The notes below the pieces were generated by a model, which was not told the origin of the DNA, ran no database searches, and saw only the letters and a list, made by a program, of their open reading frames with translations. From positions 8,524 through 72,523 of the forward strand of contig JAYVMW010000001.1 of NCBI GenBank assembly GCA_043758755.1: a stretch of DNA of 64,000 bases. The letters run 5' to 3'. The translations under genes were made by a program, and so were the position numbers. Shown piece by piece: positions 63,890 through 64,000 of this stretch (within the stretch, counting starts at the first letter, position 1; the number at the start of each line of letters is the position of its first letter). Source of the DNA: Solimicrobium sp043758755. Lineage in GTDB: Bacteria; Pseudomonadota; Gammaproteobacteria; Burkholderiales; Burkholderiaceae_D.

Positions 63890-64000
63890 ATGGCAAAAAG
63901 TAAGTTTGAGCGGACCAAGCCGCACGTCAACGTTGGAACAATTGGCCACGTTGATCATGGTAAAACCACATTGACAGCAGCGATTGCGACTGTTCTGTCA
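63890..64000 (+). CDS. tuf: Elongation factor Tu, 5' part
   Basis: The first 37 codons of the tRNA-delivering GTPase, cut by the window end. The sequence MAKSKFERTKPHVNVGTIGHVDHGKTTLTAAI contains the G1 motif GHVDHGKT. GAAGGAAGA precedes the ATG. It completes the classic rpsL-rpsG-fusA-tuf order. Confidence 0.97.
   Translation, partial: MAKSKFERTKPHVNVGTIGHVDHGKTTLTAAIATVLS

Overview
The window is chromosomal DNA of a betaproteobacterium, most likely Burkholderiales and perhaps Oxalobacteraceae-like. This is inferred from the RpoC, S12, S7, EF-G and EF-Tu sequences, from gatCAB divergent to mreBCD-mrdA-rodA-rlpA, and from a moderate base composition with few long non-coding gaps. It starts inside rpoC and ends inside tuf. 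A block of about 58 kb of unrelated genes separates rpoC from rpsL-rpsG-fusA-tuf, two groups that lie close together in many bacteria. No tRNA, rRNA, CRISPR array, prophage or intact insertion sequence was seen.

Layout. 1-6.5 kb: rpoC 3' part and its terminator, a secreted M13 metallopeptidase, a pentapeptide-repeat protein and a small lipoprotein-like protein. 6.5-15.4 kb: a light/oxidative-stress and membrane-lipid island. A tetR-phrB pair diverges from eight overlapping genes (flavin oxidoreductase, DUF1365, CFA-like methyltransferase, chalcone-isomerase-like, MFS, DUF3833 lipoprotein, SDR, SnoaL-like). 15.5-19 kb: a shortened KaiC-like ATPase, a dienoyl-CoA-isomerase-like crotonase, an exported MsrB-like protein lacking its catalytic Cys, and an intact free-methionine-(R)-sulfoxide reductase. 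19-25.7 kb: kup, a hydrolase, ubiX, grxD and tex. 26-29 kb: a zinc-ribbon membrane protein, a sulfotransferase and a ParD/RelE-like toxin-antitoxin pair. 29-33 kb: curA-like reductase and gatBAC. 33.6-41 kb: the rod-shape and cell-wall cluster, with a small palindromic repeat element between mreB and mreC, then a GNAT acetyltransferase. 41-46.3 kb: a Kef-type antiporter, rsmI, a RES/Xre toxin-antitoxin pair and four small orphan genes.

46.3-55.8 kb holds the most distinctive system. Two divergent operons encode circularly permuted ATP-grasp ligases, alpha-E proteins and transglutaminase-like proteins. One copy is fused and one is split, and neither is followed by the Anbu peptidase often found with them. 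A sigma-54-like promoter precedes the split copy, and a 154-bp inverted repeat closes it. 55.9-60 kb: a FapA/DUF342 protein diverges from a TPR-GGDEF diguanylate cyclase whose reading frame is broken at an A-run. 60.5-64 kb: rpsL, rpsG, fusA and the start of tuf, with stem-loops between the genes.

Functional themes inferred from the gene set are repair of light or oxidative damage (photolyase, sulfoxide reductases, lipid modification), cell-wall elongation, peptide-bond chemistry possibly tied to nitrogen status, and core transcription/translation at both ends. All functions rest on reading motifs and gene order by eye; no database search was run.
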